Shown: positions 46,017 to 59,026 of the stretch, piece after piece
How positions within the stretch are numbered: the stretch's first letter is position 1
Layout: every line of letters begins with the position of its first letter
Origin: Melastoma dodecandrum
Lineage: Eukaryota > Streptophyta > Magnoliopsida > Myrtales > Melastomataceae
Assembly (NCBI GenBank): GCA_029817715.1
Contig: JARUPY010000434.1
Span: 1,178,001-1,242,000 of the forward strand
Reading direction: 5' to 3'
DNA length: 64,000 nt
Translations under genes and position numbers: made by a program
The notes under the pieces: generated by a model
Database searches by the model: none
Told to the model about the DNA's origin: nothing
The model's input: the letters and a program-made list of their open reading frames with translations, nothing else

Positions 46017-46511
46017 TGTTTGCGTGGCAAAACATGTCGCGATATAACGGAGACTCAAAGTGTTGAAAAGAATGTGGACGCTAATAAAGTAAATAGACAA
46101 AATGAACAAAAGAGAATTCACTAAGTATCAAGAAAACAACTTACAGCCATTACAGAGTGCTTAAAACAATTGCAAATAGATAGGTTGACAATCAAGCAGC
46201 CCTTCGGGGTCATGTAATGATTGTCGTATGTCTACAATGAATCGGGGCAGGCTTATTTATAAGACACTAACTAATAATCGTCGTCCCGACGGACATTTAC
46301 CACGTGGTGATTATCCTAAAACTGCCTATCGATTGACTACTACAATGACGCCACTATCAATGCTTCGAATACACCGGCTCTAAATGTTGAGGTCCCTTGT
46401 CGATACTGAAGGCGGTCGACGGAACTCTATCTTCGATTACGCTGTCCGTCGATCTCATTGTCCACCAAAGCCCATCGCTGAAGGCCCAAAATGTCGTTTA
46501 CTATGTAAACA
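46017..46511 (-). repeat. 3' LTR of the 13.6-kb gypsy element
   Basis: 495 bp. Shares TGTTTGCGTGGCAAAACA with the right LTR, then a common body and the end ACTATGTAAACA. It lacks about 60 bp present in the right LTR near 59485-59555. The purine tract GGAGGAGGGGGGCCAAA on the minus strand (46512-46528) adjoins it. Confidence 0.9.
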
Positions 46512-46755
46512 TTTGGCCCCCCTCCTCCGAAGTGCCCTTTCATCTTCCAGCCTTTTCTATATAACCCTCGCCTTTTACTCATCCGCTTCCTTTCATATCT
46601 TCCATTTTTATTGCGCCGCTTGCTCCCGCTTTCTCCCTCAGCCAAAAATCTTATGATTCATAGGCCCTCCGTCGTTCTATCATCATGCGCCGTTGAAAGG
46701 TACTGGCACTTATTTCGATAGGTTTAGGAATCTGTCGATGCAGGAGTTAGTCAGA

Positions 46756-49500
46756 AGGACTAATGACTTCGCCGATTAAAAGAAGAGGGTGAAGGGACAG
46801 ATGACTTTAGGTCCTCTGATCAAGGCTACTCATATTAGCTCCACGGCAGACGAAACATATGTATCCTACGACTACCTTCTCTCCGAGCCCACAATCCTAC
46901 TGATCTGTAGGGAGAGCATCATCGATCCAAGCAACTGGAGTCATCCCCCTGATAAGAATCGATCATCTGACAAAAAACGATCTTTCAGCAAGAATCAACC
47001 CTCCGAAAAGGATCGCCCTGCTGACAAGACCCGCTCTTTGGACAAATATCGATCTTCTGATCCCAACGACTCGACCAATGCCAGCCAAATCTTGAACGGA
47101 TTCCCCACTACAGGTGTAGACAGGTTCCCCGAATGGATTAAAGCGTGGACCGATATTCGATGCAAGAAGTGGGAAGAAATAGGGATCTACAATCTGGTAA
47201 AAGCATCGACAGAGCCAATGAGATGCAACCATCGACTGGTCGTGGCCCTTCTATCTCTGTAGAATGTTCCAGCCAACTGTTTTTACCTTCCAGAAGGCCC
47301 CATGACCATCTCCATCCTGGCTGTGATCTGTTTGACAGGATGTTGCTGCGTCGGGGAACTAGTCAGACTGGTTGAAAGAATTGATGATTTCAAGTTCGAG
47401 AAGGGACAACGTCTTGGTTCGATCATCAATGATCACTTGAAGAAGAGCCCAGAGGAATGGGGTGACAAGGAGGAATACCAATTCATGATCGAATGGTTCG
47501 CGAAGTACATTTATTGCAGCCGTAGCAAACAGTCGCTACAACACATGGCACCAGTAGCGAATTGTTTGGTTAAAGCGGAGGGGCCAGTAGCGATGGCTCA
47601 GTTCTTACTTGGCTAATTTATCGAGCTCACTTTGAAGCTGTTGCGGTCGATTCAAAGAACCCAGGGGCATTTCTAGCTAGACCGGCATCGGGTCCATTGT
47701 GGATTACTTTAGCATGGGCGCACTTGTAGTTCCCTGGTCTGCACAATTTCAAGCTATCAGCATATAACACGTCTACGGCTTTCTATGGGCTAGAGATCGT
47801 TCGCTTCTTCCGATACGAGAACTGGGGAAGAGAATCTGCTACAGGGTACCTTAATCGACTCCCGAAGATCAGCAAACCCTACTGGCAACCATACCTTGGA
47901 AGCATGAATCTCGGAGAGTGTCGACAGACCTCGGAACCAGGAGACCCATTCTGGTATAACACATCGACAGATTCGCTCATAGCTGCCCCTTCCATTTTAT
48001 CGACTCGTATAACACCAATCTCGACAAACGCAACAACATTAGTCTTACATATATCGACCAGGTAAGACGAACAACTCGATGACAAATCATACTATTAAAT
48101 GGCAATCAACTCACTTTTCTTCTACAGTTGCTTGCCACCCTGGATCGATCGAACTGCAAAGTCGTATTTAGCGAAAACGCAGAAGGATGCGACACAATCC
48201 AGGGATTTGATTGGTGCTGCAAGAAGGTTTTCAACAAGTTAATGAAGAAAGCTAACTTTCCTAGGGAAAGGGACAGAGCCATTGATAGAAAAAGACGACT
48301 TCCGCGGTGGTCTCTTTGGGAAACATAAGAAATCACTGATGCCAGGTGTTAGTTCTGAACTCCCTTGTATCGAATTTGATTGAAATCGATTTTGACCAAA
48401 TCAACCTTTCTAGGAGGAATAGACAACGCTTCTTCTTCTGTACCTACTGGGAAGGGAAGACTGAAGAGAAAGCGAGTGCCGCTGGTAGTCCCATCGAAGA
48501 AACCTAACACTCGGACTTCTTCGATCAGCAAGAGTGAATCGTCGGACGATACCGTAGAGGAAGTGGAAGCAAACCTCATCCGACGTCCCACAAAGAACAA
48601 ACCTGCTCCCCATCGCTGAAGAAAATCTTCCACAAGGGGATGACTCACTTGAAAAAGATGCCCAAGCAACCAAAACTTCGATCGCTGATCCTTCAATTAC
48701 TGAGAAGGAAGGATCCATCAAAGTAGTCCCACCAGTGATCGGTCATTCGACAGTTGATACTTCGACCACTGACAAGAGTAGGATTCCTCCAAAGTCTCTG
48801 GAACGAAACCCAGAGTTTGATATGGTAAGACCGAAATGAAAGCTTAAATCGAAAGTATGTTGGGATTTTAAATTTGCTTTTCAGGCGCAGATCGATTATG
48901 AAGACCTATTCACACCACCTTCGCCCGAAGCAGAAGATCCTTCAATTACTATCGAATGCGCCACTGAATAAGTGAAAAGAGATGTCTCCGAAGAGAGTTC
49001 GAACGAGAGGGCTAATAGGAACGTCAATACAAACATTCTCCAAGATGCGAACCTTACGCGGTACGTAGAGGTATATATTTCAAATTCATTTTAAACAAAT
49101 CTAAATTTTACTTGACTCTTCACCTATTCAGGTCTATCAATCTCTTCTGGTCCAACCATTTGTGAAACCATTCCTGATCGAACCACCAAAGTCACATCAT
49201 TCGAATGTGATGACACCCTTGTTAACTCTTATCCGAAAATACCTTCACAAGTGAATATCGCTCCCTTGAGGTACCAGAACCTCCTATGGACATTGTAGAA
49301 GAACAAGCTCTTCCTTCGGTAGATGCCATGCTTGCTCCAACAGGTACAATACCTATGGAGAACGTCGAAAGGGAATGTCGAACGCCGGAGGCGTCCAGGG
49401 AAATGGACGTCACTTTCTTCGAACTCTTTGAGAAAATGAAGGTGATGATCCTCGTCTGTCTATAGTATTTCCAAAATATAGAATAAAGGATATATTATTT
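46756..49500 (+). pseudogene. antisense plant mobile domain (PMD) gene of the gypsy element
   Basis: On the strand opposite to gag-pol. The frame 46789-47262 opens with MTLGPLIKATHIS, has a Lys/Asp/Arg/Ser-rich insert, then EWIKAWTDIRCKKW. The next frame continues NCFYLPEGPMTISIL and LTGC, the core of the plant mobile domain. A shifted frame continues with FLARPASGPLWITLAWAHL, FPGLHNFKLSAYN and GYLNRLPKISKPYW, ending at an intron (48062-48127, GTAAGA to CTACAG) and then LLATLDRSNCKVVF. A single TGG to TAG change at 47262 separates the first two frames. Further exons with a Ser/Lys/Glu-rich tail follow. The function of PMD proteins in transposons is unknown; host PMD proteins such as MAIN and MAIL1 act in transposon silencing. 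Decayed. Confidence 0.72.
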
Positions 49501-49640
49501 TTAGCAGAATGACTTAGAATTATCGCCAAGGAAGGTCCCAGCGAATGCCAGTCATGTGGCCTCATCGAACAATGTGGATCAGCTGAATATCGATCCAAAC
49601 AAGATTGCTTGAAGCGTTGCACCGCGAAGAACCGTCAAGG

Positions 49641-50646
49641 TGATAACTCTATGAAAGTAGAGTTATTTAGGGCAATTTCATACTTAGATTTTGTTAGATT
49701 TGTGAAATATTATGTTCATTGCATAATATTCCTGGTTATTTCACATTATTCCCGAGAAACGGATTACTGCCGAGTTTTCTGGTCTATTTCAGGATAAATA
49801 TGCAAAAAAGAGGATCTCGGCGTAATTATGAAGACTTTGTGCAGAGGGAAGATCTTTGGATGCTCTTGAAAGACCTAAAGCTACGACGGGGAGAAATTAG
49901 AAGATTTGCTTTCCTTATTTTCTGAGATTCTCTAGGTTTATATGGGGATTATAAAAACATTTTATTTTTACCTAGAGATAGGGAGGAGCCGACTGGTAAC
50001 AAGGAGCCGTGACAGAGACTTCGCCAGTTTTTCTTTTAGTTTTCTTTGTGTCGTTTTCTTTATGTCATTTTCATTGTTTACGATGGATTTGATGTTTTCG
50101 TTTACTTCGGGGAATCCTAGATTAAGCACGGGGAGAGGAATAACCTAGGTTAAACTTAGTCGGAAGACGGGATTATTAACGAGCGGGATAGGAATATACC
50201 CAATCATCCTAGGTAAACGAATTGGAATTGATTCTTAAGGGGCACTCGATAGTTAATCTACCTAGGAATAGAGTGATTACTATTTACAGATATGTACGTT
50301 CTTATGACCTCAGGAGGGCCGTAGGAAGATAACAAAATTCCAGATTATCAACCAGATCATCTTAAGCGTGTTGATTGAGATATGACTTGCGATTAATTGT
50401 CCGGTGAAATCGTCGCCCTAGGTGCCTTTCTCATCTGAATTTTAATTCAATTTACTTACTCGTTTTCTTTAGCTTTACATTAAGTTTGATTAATTCTCAA
50501 ATCACTTAGTTGGATAATAGAGATTGACGGTATTTTAATAATTGGGAGAAGTTTAGATCAGTCATCGTGGGAACGATATCATACTTACACTTTATTACTT
50601 GTACGATCACGTGCACTTGAGTGGTGAATACGTTTTCGACGTGACA
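49641..50646 (+). mobile_element. gypsy solo LTR with perfect target duplication
   Basis: Starts TGATAACTCTATG, ends CGACGTGACA, and is flanked on both sides by CAAGG (49636-49640 and 50647-50651). No internal domain. It resembles the LTR at 22794-23745. It inserted into the antisense gene region of the larger element after that element landed in CYP79. Confidence 0.9.
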
Positions 50647-50857
50647 CAAGGTCCAACTTCGATGAGATCTTCCAGATCATTGACACCATTGAAAGACACG
50701 CGAAAGCACCAATTACTCTACTAGGCATATGTCAAAATGTCAGGGAATCGTTTTGGATATCCTGGGAAGACTGGGAGAAGGTTTGTTTGGACGATGAGCA
50801 ATGGAAGGAATTTTCTTCGAAGCTGACCGATATCCAATCTGAACAAGACAAGATGCA

Positions 50858-51142
50858 GTGATTATTACTGAACATCGACGTTTGGTCGAAGAAAACCAAC
50901 GGTTGAGGGCCGAGATCGCAGAACTGTCAACGAAGTTAGAGAAAGGTGATGCTGAGGTGGCCCTTCGAGAAAGAGAAATGGCGGCGATCCAAGTGGAAAT
51001 TGGATCGAACCGCCTCCCCACATACGAGATTCAGGAGTTGGTCTCATTCCAAAAGGCTGAAGGCGTACTAGCTCTGAAGAACAATTCTCGAATCTGGTTA
51101 GTCAACTTACTGAGTGGACTCTTGCATGGTTCTGGACAGTGA
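50858..51142 (+). pseudogene. coiled-coil tail of the antisense gene
   Basis: A 94-codon frame rich in heptads (HRRLVEENQRLRAEIAELST and KLEKGDAEVALREREMAA). Coiled-coil C-terminal ends after the plant mobile domain are common in transposon-borne PMD proteins. It is separated from the earlier exons by the solo LTR and by frame breaks. Confidence 0.5.
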
Positions 51143-51338
51143 CCAATATCGATGTTAAATCATCGATTTAAATGTTCTTATTGCTTTTTTATTTCTTTTC
51201 ATTTGTGTTGTGACTGACTCGAATGAGTAATGCATTCGACCGGTTGTTTTCAATCGAGCTTGCAGGCCCAAGTTCCCAATTGTCTCATTCAACACTAAGT
51301 AAATAGATTCTTGAAAATATAAATTAATGAAATGAGGT

Positions 51339-51665
51339 TGTTGAGATTCTCTGGAAACTGTTAAGATTTCTCGGGAATTGTTGGGATCTTTGCAATCGAC
51401 GTAACCCAATTCTTTTACCTATAAATAGCATATTGTGGGGACCCCAACCTCTCATTTGTAAACACCTCATCCATTATGTGCCGCTGAGGAGACTTTCTTG
51501 ATCCCCTTTTCTTTCCCTCTCATCATAGAGCCTAAGTTCTCAACCTTGGACCCAATGAAAGCCTAAGTCCCCAACCTTAGGCAGAGGGTCAACTCTTATT
51601 GCTCGGTGCCGTGAGGTGGCATAAGGTTTGCCCAGGTTGGAAACCTCATCTCATGGTATCGAGCC
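51339..51665 (+). mobile_element. small copia-type LTR with primer binding site
   Basis: A 315-bp LTR from TGTTGAGATTCTC (51339) to ACCTCATCTCA (51653) with an internal TATAAATA (51420), followed directly by TGGTATCGAGCC, a copia PBS. About 250 bp of unrecognised internal-like sequence follows, and no coding domain or second LTR. It could be a TRIM-type element or the 5' end of a deleted copia. Confidence 0.65.
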
Positions 51666-52448
51666 TTCAGAACTTCTTCGCCTCCTCGGAACTCCATTCC
51701 AAATATTGCTTGATGTGAAAGCCGCAATATTAGTAGACTTCCGAAGTAGGTTCGGGAGCAAATGAGGCAGGGACATTGAAGGCAATCCTAGCCGCGGATG
51801 CTCTCCAAGCAAAGGAGGAAGTGGGGCAGAAAGCCGGTTGCTGTGACAATCGACGTTCGTGTCCCCAGTGGTTCCTGCGACAATCGAAGATCGAAGATAG
51901 GAGTATTTAGTTTTCGACGGAATAAAGAACTTTATGTATATCGATCCACTTGTATTTTGTTTACTTTATAGTGAATCGACTTCATCTCATCGATTAAGTA
52001 TTGTTCGAAACATCGTCTATCCCTATTAATTGGGACCACAATTCGAGACATCGACGTCTAATTTCTTTGGAATGTATATCCCATAAAGTCGGTCGATGGA
52101 GTTTCAAATGTTTCCCATTAACCTTCAAGGCATGCGGCTCACCATTTAAATATGACAAATGATAAGCGTTTTTCAAGTACACTTCGTCGATTCTAAAGGG
52201 ATCGTCCCAGGTAGGAAACCATTTGCCTTAAAAATAATCTCTCTTCCCAATCGGGAGGATCATCTTCCAAACTAAGTCTCCTTGCTTGTAGGATTTGAGA
52301 ACAACCCTTTTATTATAACTGTGGGCGACCTTTCCTTTTGAACATGAATTCAATTCAAAGCTTGAAAGCGTATTACCTCTAAGTTTTCTAATTTGATGTA
52401 CATCGATTCTTCATAATCAATAGAGTTATTTTCCTGATGTGCTAAAAA
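51666..52448. other. no gene recognised inside the gypsy element
   Basis: Lies between the small LTR and the integrase end. The left part may be the internal remnant of the small copia, and the right part the C-terminal integrase or spacer of the gypsy element in broken frames. Confidence 0.4.
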
Positions 52449-53309
52449 TCATCTCAATTTATAGCGAACCTCGATCGGGAGGATGGTGTCATGGGCATAA
52501 ACTAAGCTGTATGGAGTTTGTCCGATGCTCTCGCGTTTAGTGACACGTAAAGCCCAGAGTACATCCAACAACAAAGTATGCCACGATCGAGGGTTATCAT
52601 CGATCATCTTCTGAACAACGTTCTTGATTATCTTATTAGTCGATTCGGCTTGTCCATTCAACTGAGCGTAGTAATGGGAAGAATTTGTTAAAACAAACCC
52701 AAATTCCACTGCAAAGTCTTTAATCACACTGCTATTGAAAACAATAAAATTATCGACCACCATGTTTTGAGGGATGCCAAATCTATAAATAAGGCTCGAT
52801 CGAATGAGCTCTATGAATTCGCTCTGGGTAACGTACTTATAAGCCTTCGCTTCGACCCACTTTATGAAATAGTCTGTGGCCACAATGATATAAGAATCTC
52901 TATTACTCGAACTCGGCCTTATTTCACCGATAATGTCCATTGCCCACGATCAAAATGGCAATGGTTTGATCACAGGATGTAGATGGATTGCTGGTGCATG
53001 TGCAATTGGTCCTTGTCTTTGACATTTTTCACATCCTTTAGCCATATTGATGCAATCTTTCATCATGGACAGCCAAACGGAACCATGCCTCCTAATCGAC
53101 CAGCACAGATTCGGCCCAACATGATGAAGACCACAAATTCCTTGGTGTGTTTCCAGCATAATAGGGATCGCTTCATCCATATCGACACACCTTAAAAGAA
53201 CACCATCGTTCTGTTTTCGATAAAGTACATTATCAATAATCGTATAAAATCGCGCCGACAACTTTACTTGGCGGGTTGTCCCCTTCCCAGGATTGGAGAA
53301 GAATTCCAC
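52449..53309 (-). pseudogene. gypsy integrase
   Basis: Frame 53309-52950 holds the zinc-binding HHCC region (QGICGLHHVGPNL, MAKGCEKCQRQG). Frame 52940-52449 holds the catalytic core (MDIIGEIRPSS, VATDYFIKWVEA, then VVDNFIVFNS and LNGQAESTNKIIK). The three acidic residues Asp, Asp and Glu can be traced, but the frames are split by a stop. Confidence 0.88.
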
Positions 53310-53377
53310 GAATGGTTTTCCCCAATCAGTTGTCGATCTGAAAATACTAACAACGTTTACACGTACAGATTCATCGT

Positions 53378-54404
53378 TTAATACAGAATGAATGTTTGTA
53401 GTTGTCCTTCAATTTCTTGCATCAATCGATGACTTATTCTAAAACTAGAAGCGTGTTGTGCCAATTCATTTGTCACTACATTGTCCTCCCTAAGGATATG
53501 TTCAAAATGAATTTCCTTAAAGAAAGAAGACAACTCATGGACTTTGTCTAGGAATCTTTGAAGATGATCGAACGTGCACATGCTTGATCCTTTGACATGA
53601 TTGATAATATGCTGTGAATCTCCTCGAACTATCGCATAGGATACTTGAAGATCAGCAATGGTTTGTAAAGCGATTATGAGGGCCTCATACTCGACAGAAT
53701 TGTTTGTTAACATGACATCGATTCTATAGGCTACTTTGTGCTTAACCTTCAAAGGAGATAGAATATAAATTCCTATTCCAACACCATCACTGGACACAGA
53801 ACCATCGAACCAAACTTCCCAAAATTCTTTAGGATTCTGAGAGCTTGTTAGTTTAGAATCTGTATATTGGGCTAAAAAATCGGCCAGCACCTGTCCTTTG
53901 ACCGATGCCTGGGGTCGGTACTGAAGATCAAAAGGAGACAAAACAAGGCTCCATTTGCTAAGCCTTCCTGATAATACAGGGCTGTCGAGCAACATTTTTA
54001 ACGCAGGAGCATTCGACACTACATATACCGTATTACTTCCGATATAATGTCGAACCTTCATGACCGTAGTATAACGAGACGCATAGTTTTTCATTGTTGG
54101 TATACCTATATTCGAGATGAGAGAGAATCCGGGACAAATAACAAATAACTCGTTCCTTCCGCTGATTATCTTCCTGTACCAACATCGATCCTAAGACCTT
54201 GTCACCAGCTGCGATGTACAGCGAAAATGGTCGATCTTGTTTTGGAGGAACTAAAACAGGCGGATTGATGAGGTATTTTTTAATAGCTTCGTAGGATTCC
54301 TGATGTGAATTAGTCCATTCAAAACACCCTTGTCCTTGCAACAAGTTGGAGAATGCCGTTGTTCGACCGGCGAGGTTACCCATAAATCTTCTTAAATAAT
54401 TCAC
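53378..54404 (-). pseudogene. gypsy RNase H and additional RNase H-like domain
   Basis: Frame 54404-54033 has the RT connection and RNase H start (FMGNLAGRTTAFSNLLQ, LYIAAGDKVLGSML). Frame 54094-53378 finishes it and adds a second domain with WEVWFDGSVSSDGVGIGIY, NNSVEYEALIIAL and IVRGDSQHIINHV, the pattern of the archaeal-type RNase H gained by TAT-lineage elements. This is the best lineage marker in the window. Confidence 0.85.
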
Positions 54405-54632
54405 TCATCCTAGAAAAACCTGGAGTTGTTTCTTTGTCGATGGAGGTGAAAGATCCTGAATTGCTTTAATCTTGCCCGGATCGATCTCTATGCCTCGATG
54501 GAGAATCAAAAATCGCAAAAATTTACCAGCGCGAATGCCAAAGGCACATTTCATGAGATTCAGTTTCAGGCTGTGTTTCCTCATTTGGAGAAAGGCCTTT
54601 CGAAGATCATCGGCATGACAATCATCTACTAA

Positions 54633-55859
54633 CTATTTTACGACAATGTCATCGATGTAAACCTCGACCGTTGACCCAATCAATGGACTAAAGATGAGGT
54701 TCATCGCTCTTTGATAAATCGCACCAGCATTCTTTAAACCGAATGGCATAACAACCCATTCAAAAATGCCAAAGGAGCAAAGAAAAGCAGTTTTATGAAC
54801 GTCATCCTCAGCGATGAAGATCTGATTATATCCAGAATAACTATCCATGAAGGACATAATCTTATGTCCAGATGTCTTGTCGATGAGTTCATCCGTTATC
54901 AGAATCGGATATTCACCTTTTGGAGTTCTTTTGTTAAGATTTCTAAAATCGATGCAAACTCGAATCTTTCCATTATTCTCTTTTACAGGAACAATGGAAT
55001 AGATCCATTTTGCGTGTCGAGATGTCATTATGTATCCGGCGTCGAACAGCTTATTTACTTCATCAAAGATTTGCTGTCTAAGTTCAGTTGCCAACTGGTA
55101 TGGGGCTTGTTTTACGGGTTTGAAATCTGGCTTAATAGGTAATGTATGTTCGACTAATCGTCGATCCAAGCCAGGCATCTCGGTGTAATCCCCTGCAAAA
55201 TAATCTTTGAATTCTTTCAGAAGAGCTAATATGGATTGGAATATATCTTTGTCAATTGATATACTTATGAAGGTAGGACGTTGGACCTCGTCGTCACCTA
55301 AGTTTACTGTTACTAAGGGATCTCGAGGCGTCATTAAAATACATTGATCCTCAGGAGATTGAATAATAGATTTATCACAATACATTGTTTTATTCATTGT
55401 AGGATGAATTACAACACCAGTCAAATATACACACACTTTCAAGACAGGATTCGACTCATCCTCTTCAGCACGTTGGTCGGGACCATCTACGTCCAGCAAA
55501 CTGGTTTCCAGACACATTTCTAGACTAACTAAAGGCCTAGTTAGCCTATACACTCGTAGTCGCTCTAAGACATCAGCGACTACGTCTTCCTGATCTTTAT
55601 CAAGCATCTTCAGTCTCCCGGATGAGTCTTTCGGGCTCCAAGTCCGGGTCATCACCATCAGCATCCTTCTCTTCATTGATGGAGCGAGGAGTAGTCTCTC
55701 CGTCAACGGGTTCGGCATTTTCCTCCTCGACAGTAGGGAGCAATCCAGCGGCTTCTTTAATAGAGTGGAGGATTCCAGCAAGTTCCACTTCCTTCTTAGC
55801 CTATGCTTCGGCTTCGACAACCGGTGGCACAACGTCGGAATCCCATCCAAAAGGGGCAT
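54633..55859 (-). pseudogene. gypsy reverse transcriptase
   Basis: A 408-codon open frame containing EMPGLDRRLVEHTLPIK, VCIDFRNLNKRTPKGEYP, FGIFEWVVMPFGLKNAGAIY and the catalytic VYIDDIVVK at the end. It is nearly intact but closes right after the YIDD box. RT thumb sequence continues in other frames to 54404. Confidence 0.9.
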
Positions 55860-55905
55860 CGACTATGGGATGAGGAGGGCCTCCATACTTAACCAGGTAC
55901 TCAAA

Positions 55906-56378
55906 CTATCCTGTCGATTCTCCCAAAGGACCAACATTTGGATCTCCAAGAGAGTACCTCTTCTTCATACTCATGTCATTGACAGCTCTGATGATATTTC
56001 CTATATAGATCTCGACGGGGTTAAAGCAAGTATTAATAGACGAATCAGCTTTAACAACATCAACCTCAGAATCAAGCCAAAGCATAAGTTCTCGATGAAG
56101 AGTAGAAGGAATCACTGCTGCTTTATGCAGCCAATCTCGACCCAAGAGTGCAGTGAAAGTGTATCGACATCTACTTTAAAGAAAGCAGTATTCATCGTAG
56201 ACCTCCCAACTTTCAACTTAAGTGGAAAAATGCCTACAAATTTTGACATAAGGCCATTGAAACCCATTATGGCTACATCGGTGTTAGTAACAACAGCATT
56301 ATCATACCCTAAGTATTTAAGGGTGCGTAGAGACATCACGTTGACCGTCGCACCATTATCGTCCAAAACTTTCTTCAA
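55906..56378 (-). pseudogene. gypsy protease
   Basis: Reads VLDDNGATVNVMSLRTLKYLG, the retropepsin site in Asp-Asn-Gly form, then the linker MGRDWLHKAAVIPST, matching the same parts of the 3309-11705 element. Confidence 0.75.
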
Positions 56379-56659
56379 AAATTGAACTATCCTTCAATAT
56401 ACAGAGAATGCACTTGAGATTGCATCGAATGAGTAGGTTGATAAACCAATTTACGAGGAAACCCGTGGGACAACGAACGACTCGAGGAGTCGAAGTTTTG
56501 AAAATACCTGGGATAAATTGATCGCTCAATGGTCCTGCAAACTCTGTAGGTAAATAATCATGTTACACTCTATCGGGTTGTCTTTTTCGTCGATGTCATC
56601 ATCCTCAGATTCCTTCTCTTTTTCCTCAGAAGGATCATCATGAAGAACATGATCATCTA

Positions 56660-58995
56660 CTATAAATATGTTATCACGATCGATTTCTCCTCCTCCTCCG
56701 CTCTCCTTCGACGTCTCTTTTTTCTTTTCCTACTGCTCTTAGACGGGAGCGGAGACCGTTGGTTATTCACCTGTCTCCACTCATCATCGTCAGAACGAGA
56801 AAATCCAAGTCGACGTCGACAAGATCGATAGTATTCAGGATATACCTGAACAAACTCTCCTTTGCGAGGATCGTATCCTTGTACCTGCCCTTCTTCCTCT
56901 TTATGAACAAAAATAGGCATACAATATAATAGATTAGTGTCGATCATACCTTGAACTGAATTGTCGACCAGGATGATGTCGAACTTGTTCGCTGAAGACA
57001 TGACAATCAGCTTCTGCAAGTAATTGTACGAGCACAAATTGCACAGTTGAGAAATTAATATCTTGTTCCTCAGGATAGGACTGTATCGACAACATGTGTC
57101 AGCCTTCACGAGAAACTGTGCTATAGGGGGTCCATCCTTAATGGCTTGCTTATCGAGGTGTGGAGGAGGTCGGAGTCGATCCTTCACATTGCCCCTCTTG
57201 ACAGTCTTCTTGAATAAGTCACAGGACTTAGTAGATGAATCTGCATCGCTGTTGACAGTCAATGGGGCCGCTTGTGCCTCGGGACAGTGAGGTGCTGCTT
57301 TTGCATTCTGAACGACATGCCCCTTATCAGGAAAGACCTTGCGAGCGACACGTGCGGATCCTCTCCCCTTAGGGTTTCTATTGAACGCCTTCGAAGGCTC
57401 TTTGCGAGAAATCCCTATCGCAGCTTTCTCCACCGGTGTTAGATCAAACCAGTCTTCTGTCTGGTGTGATTGGAGGAACTTCTTGAAAGAGAAACACTTA
57501 TCAGTGGTATGAGTCCCATCCATATGCTACCAGCAAACTTCGTTCTTCAACTTCGAAGTAGCCACTGGGCAAGAGACGACCCCTTTGTCGAGAAGCCTCT
57601 TGAACAACTTGTTGACCACATAAGTTTCTCCATAAACATTGGATTCCTAAAAAGCTCGTCGAACAACATCAACCATATCAATGTCGAATGTATGTACTTC
57701 ACAATCTGTAAGAGGTTTTTGATCAACGGAAGATAGCTCTTCCGACTCCTTGAAACAGAGAATATTCGACTCAATAAGATCCTGAATTAAATTCCTAAAG
57801 GTCAAGCAATCACGGGTGGCGTGGGTAAAAGACCCATGCCACTTACAATAGCTCTTCTTCTTCTCCCTATCAGTCTGAGGGAGTCGATGGCCAGCTTTCA
57901 GCTTGATTCGATCTCGTTTGTGTAACCAGTTGAAGATTTCGTCAACCTTCTCAATATCGAAAGAGTATTTTCTCTCTTCATTCGACTTCTGAGATGCTTT
58001 CGCTTTGAAGTTTTTCTTCGACAGAGGGTCGCAAATAGTAGCTTCACCTCTGACAAACTCAGCCATATCGACCTCCACAAGCGTGGTTTCGACTTGATAT
58101 ATCGTGCGCTCCCTCGACTCTTCTCTGAGTAAATTTTCATATTTGGTGGCCCTCAAAGAGAGTTCGTAAAGATCCCTAAATTTTTCTCTTTGGAATTTCT
58201 TTCGAATTCGTATATCGAGAGCTTCCTGAGCTATACCGACAACCTCATCTTCGTTGATCGATGTATTGCATCTGAGTCGAGCCTTTCTGAATCGCTGTAG
58301 GAAAGTTCTCCAGGCTGCTGTCGCATCCTAGCCAATTCAACCAGAGAGATGGTCGAATCAAGCTACATGACCTGCTAGTTCTGCACTGAGTTCGGTAGAA
58401 GATGAATATACCAGGTAAACGCTAGTCCGGTGAGCGAATTAGGGAAGAGTCGAAGCTTTTAGTAATCGTTGATCGACGCTTCACCGGTCTGATGAGTAAA
58501 TCGAGTTATGTGCTCCATCGGCGTCACCTCATCTTCGCCAGAGAAACGAGTGAAATCAGGGATCTTGAAGCCTCTCGGATCTCGAGTGGTCTTGTGATCA
58601 AAACACACCATGCGCTTTCTATCGCGAATAGCAGCCCTTCTCACCGCAGTTTCGGGAGAGTATTTAATATCGATTCTAGTAGCCAACCCCTAAAGTTGTT
58701 TCTATAACTTCAAAATGTTCTCTTGATTTTTGGCCTGAATCTGCAGAAACATGTCTACAGAGGCTATTTCTGGCGTGTTCGGCAAAGTGTTCGGCACAGG
58801 AGGAGTCTCCCGCTCATGCGTTTGAACATTTTGTTGTCCAAAATTCTGGGCATTTTGTTGTCCCACATTCTGGGCAGTTTGTTGCCCATTTCGACGGTTC
58901 CGGCCATTGTTGGCAGTCTGGTCCTGCCCAGAATTGGCCTCCGAATCACCGTGAGTATCAGCCATTTTGTTTGTCGCACTCCTGATTGTTGGCAT
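56660..58995 (-). pseudogene. gypsy gag
   Basis: Frames 58995-58702 (Asn/Gln-rich N-terminus), 58686-58459 (FTRFSGEDEVTPMEHITRFTH), 58156-57647 (helical region and KWHGSFTHATRDCLTFRN) and 57523-56660 (MDGTHTTDKCFSFKKFL and a very basic tail) run in order. Several frame breaks. A close relative of the gag at 7828-10258. Confidence 0.8.
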
Positions 58996-59026
58996 ATCGT
59001 ACTAACACACAAAACTTCGCCTCCGG

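Noticed and set aside
48380..48721. Independent small gene with a Ser/Lys-rich product
   Set aside because: It lies in the exon-like tail of the antisense PMD gene and has no separate promoter or start context.
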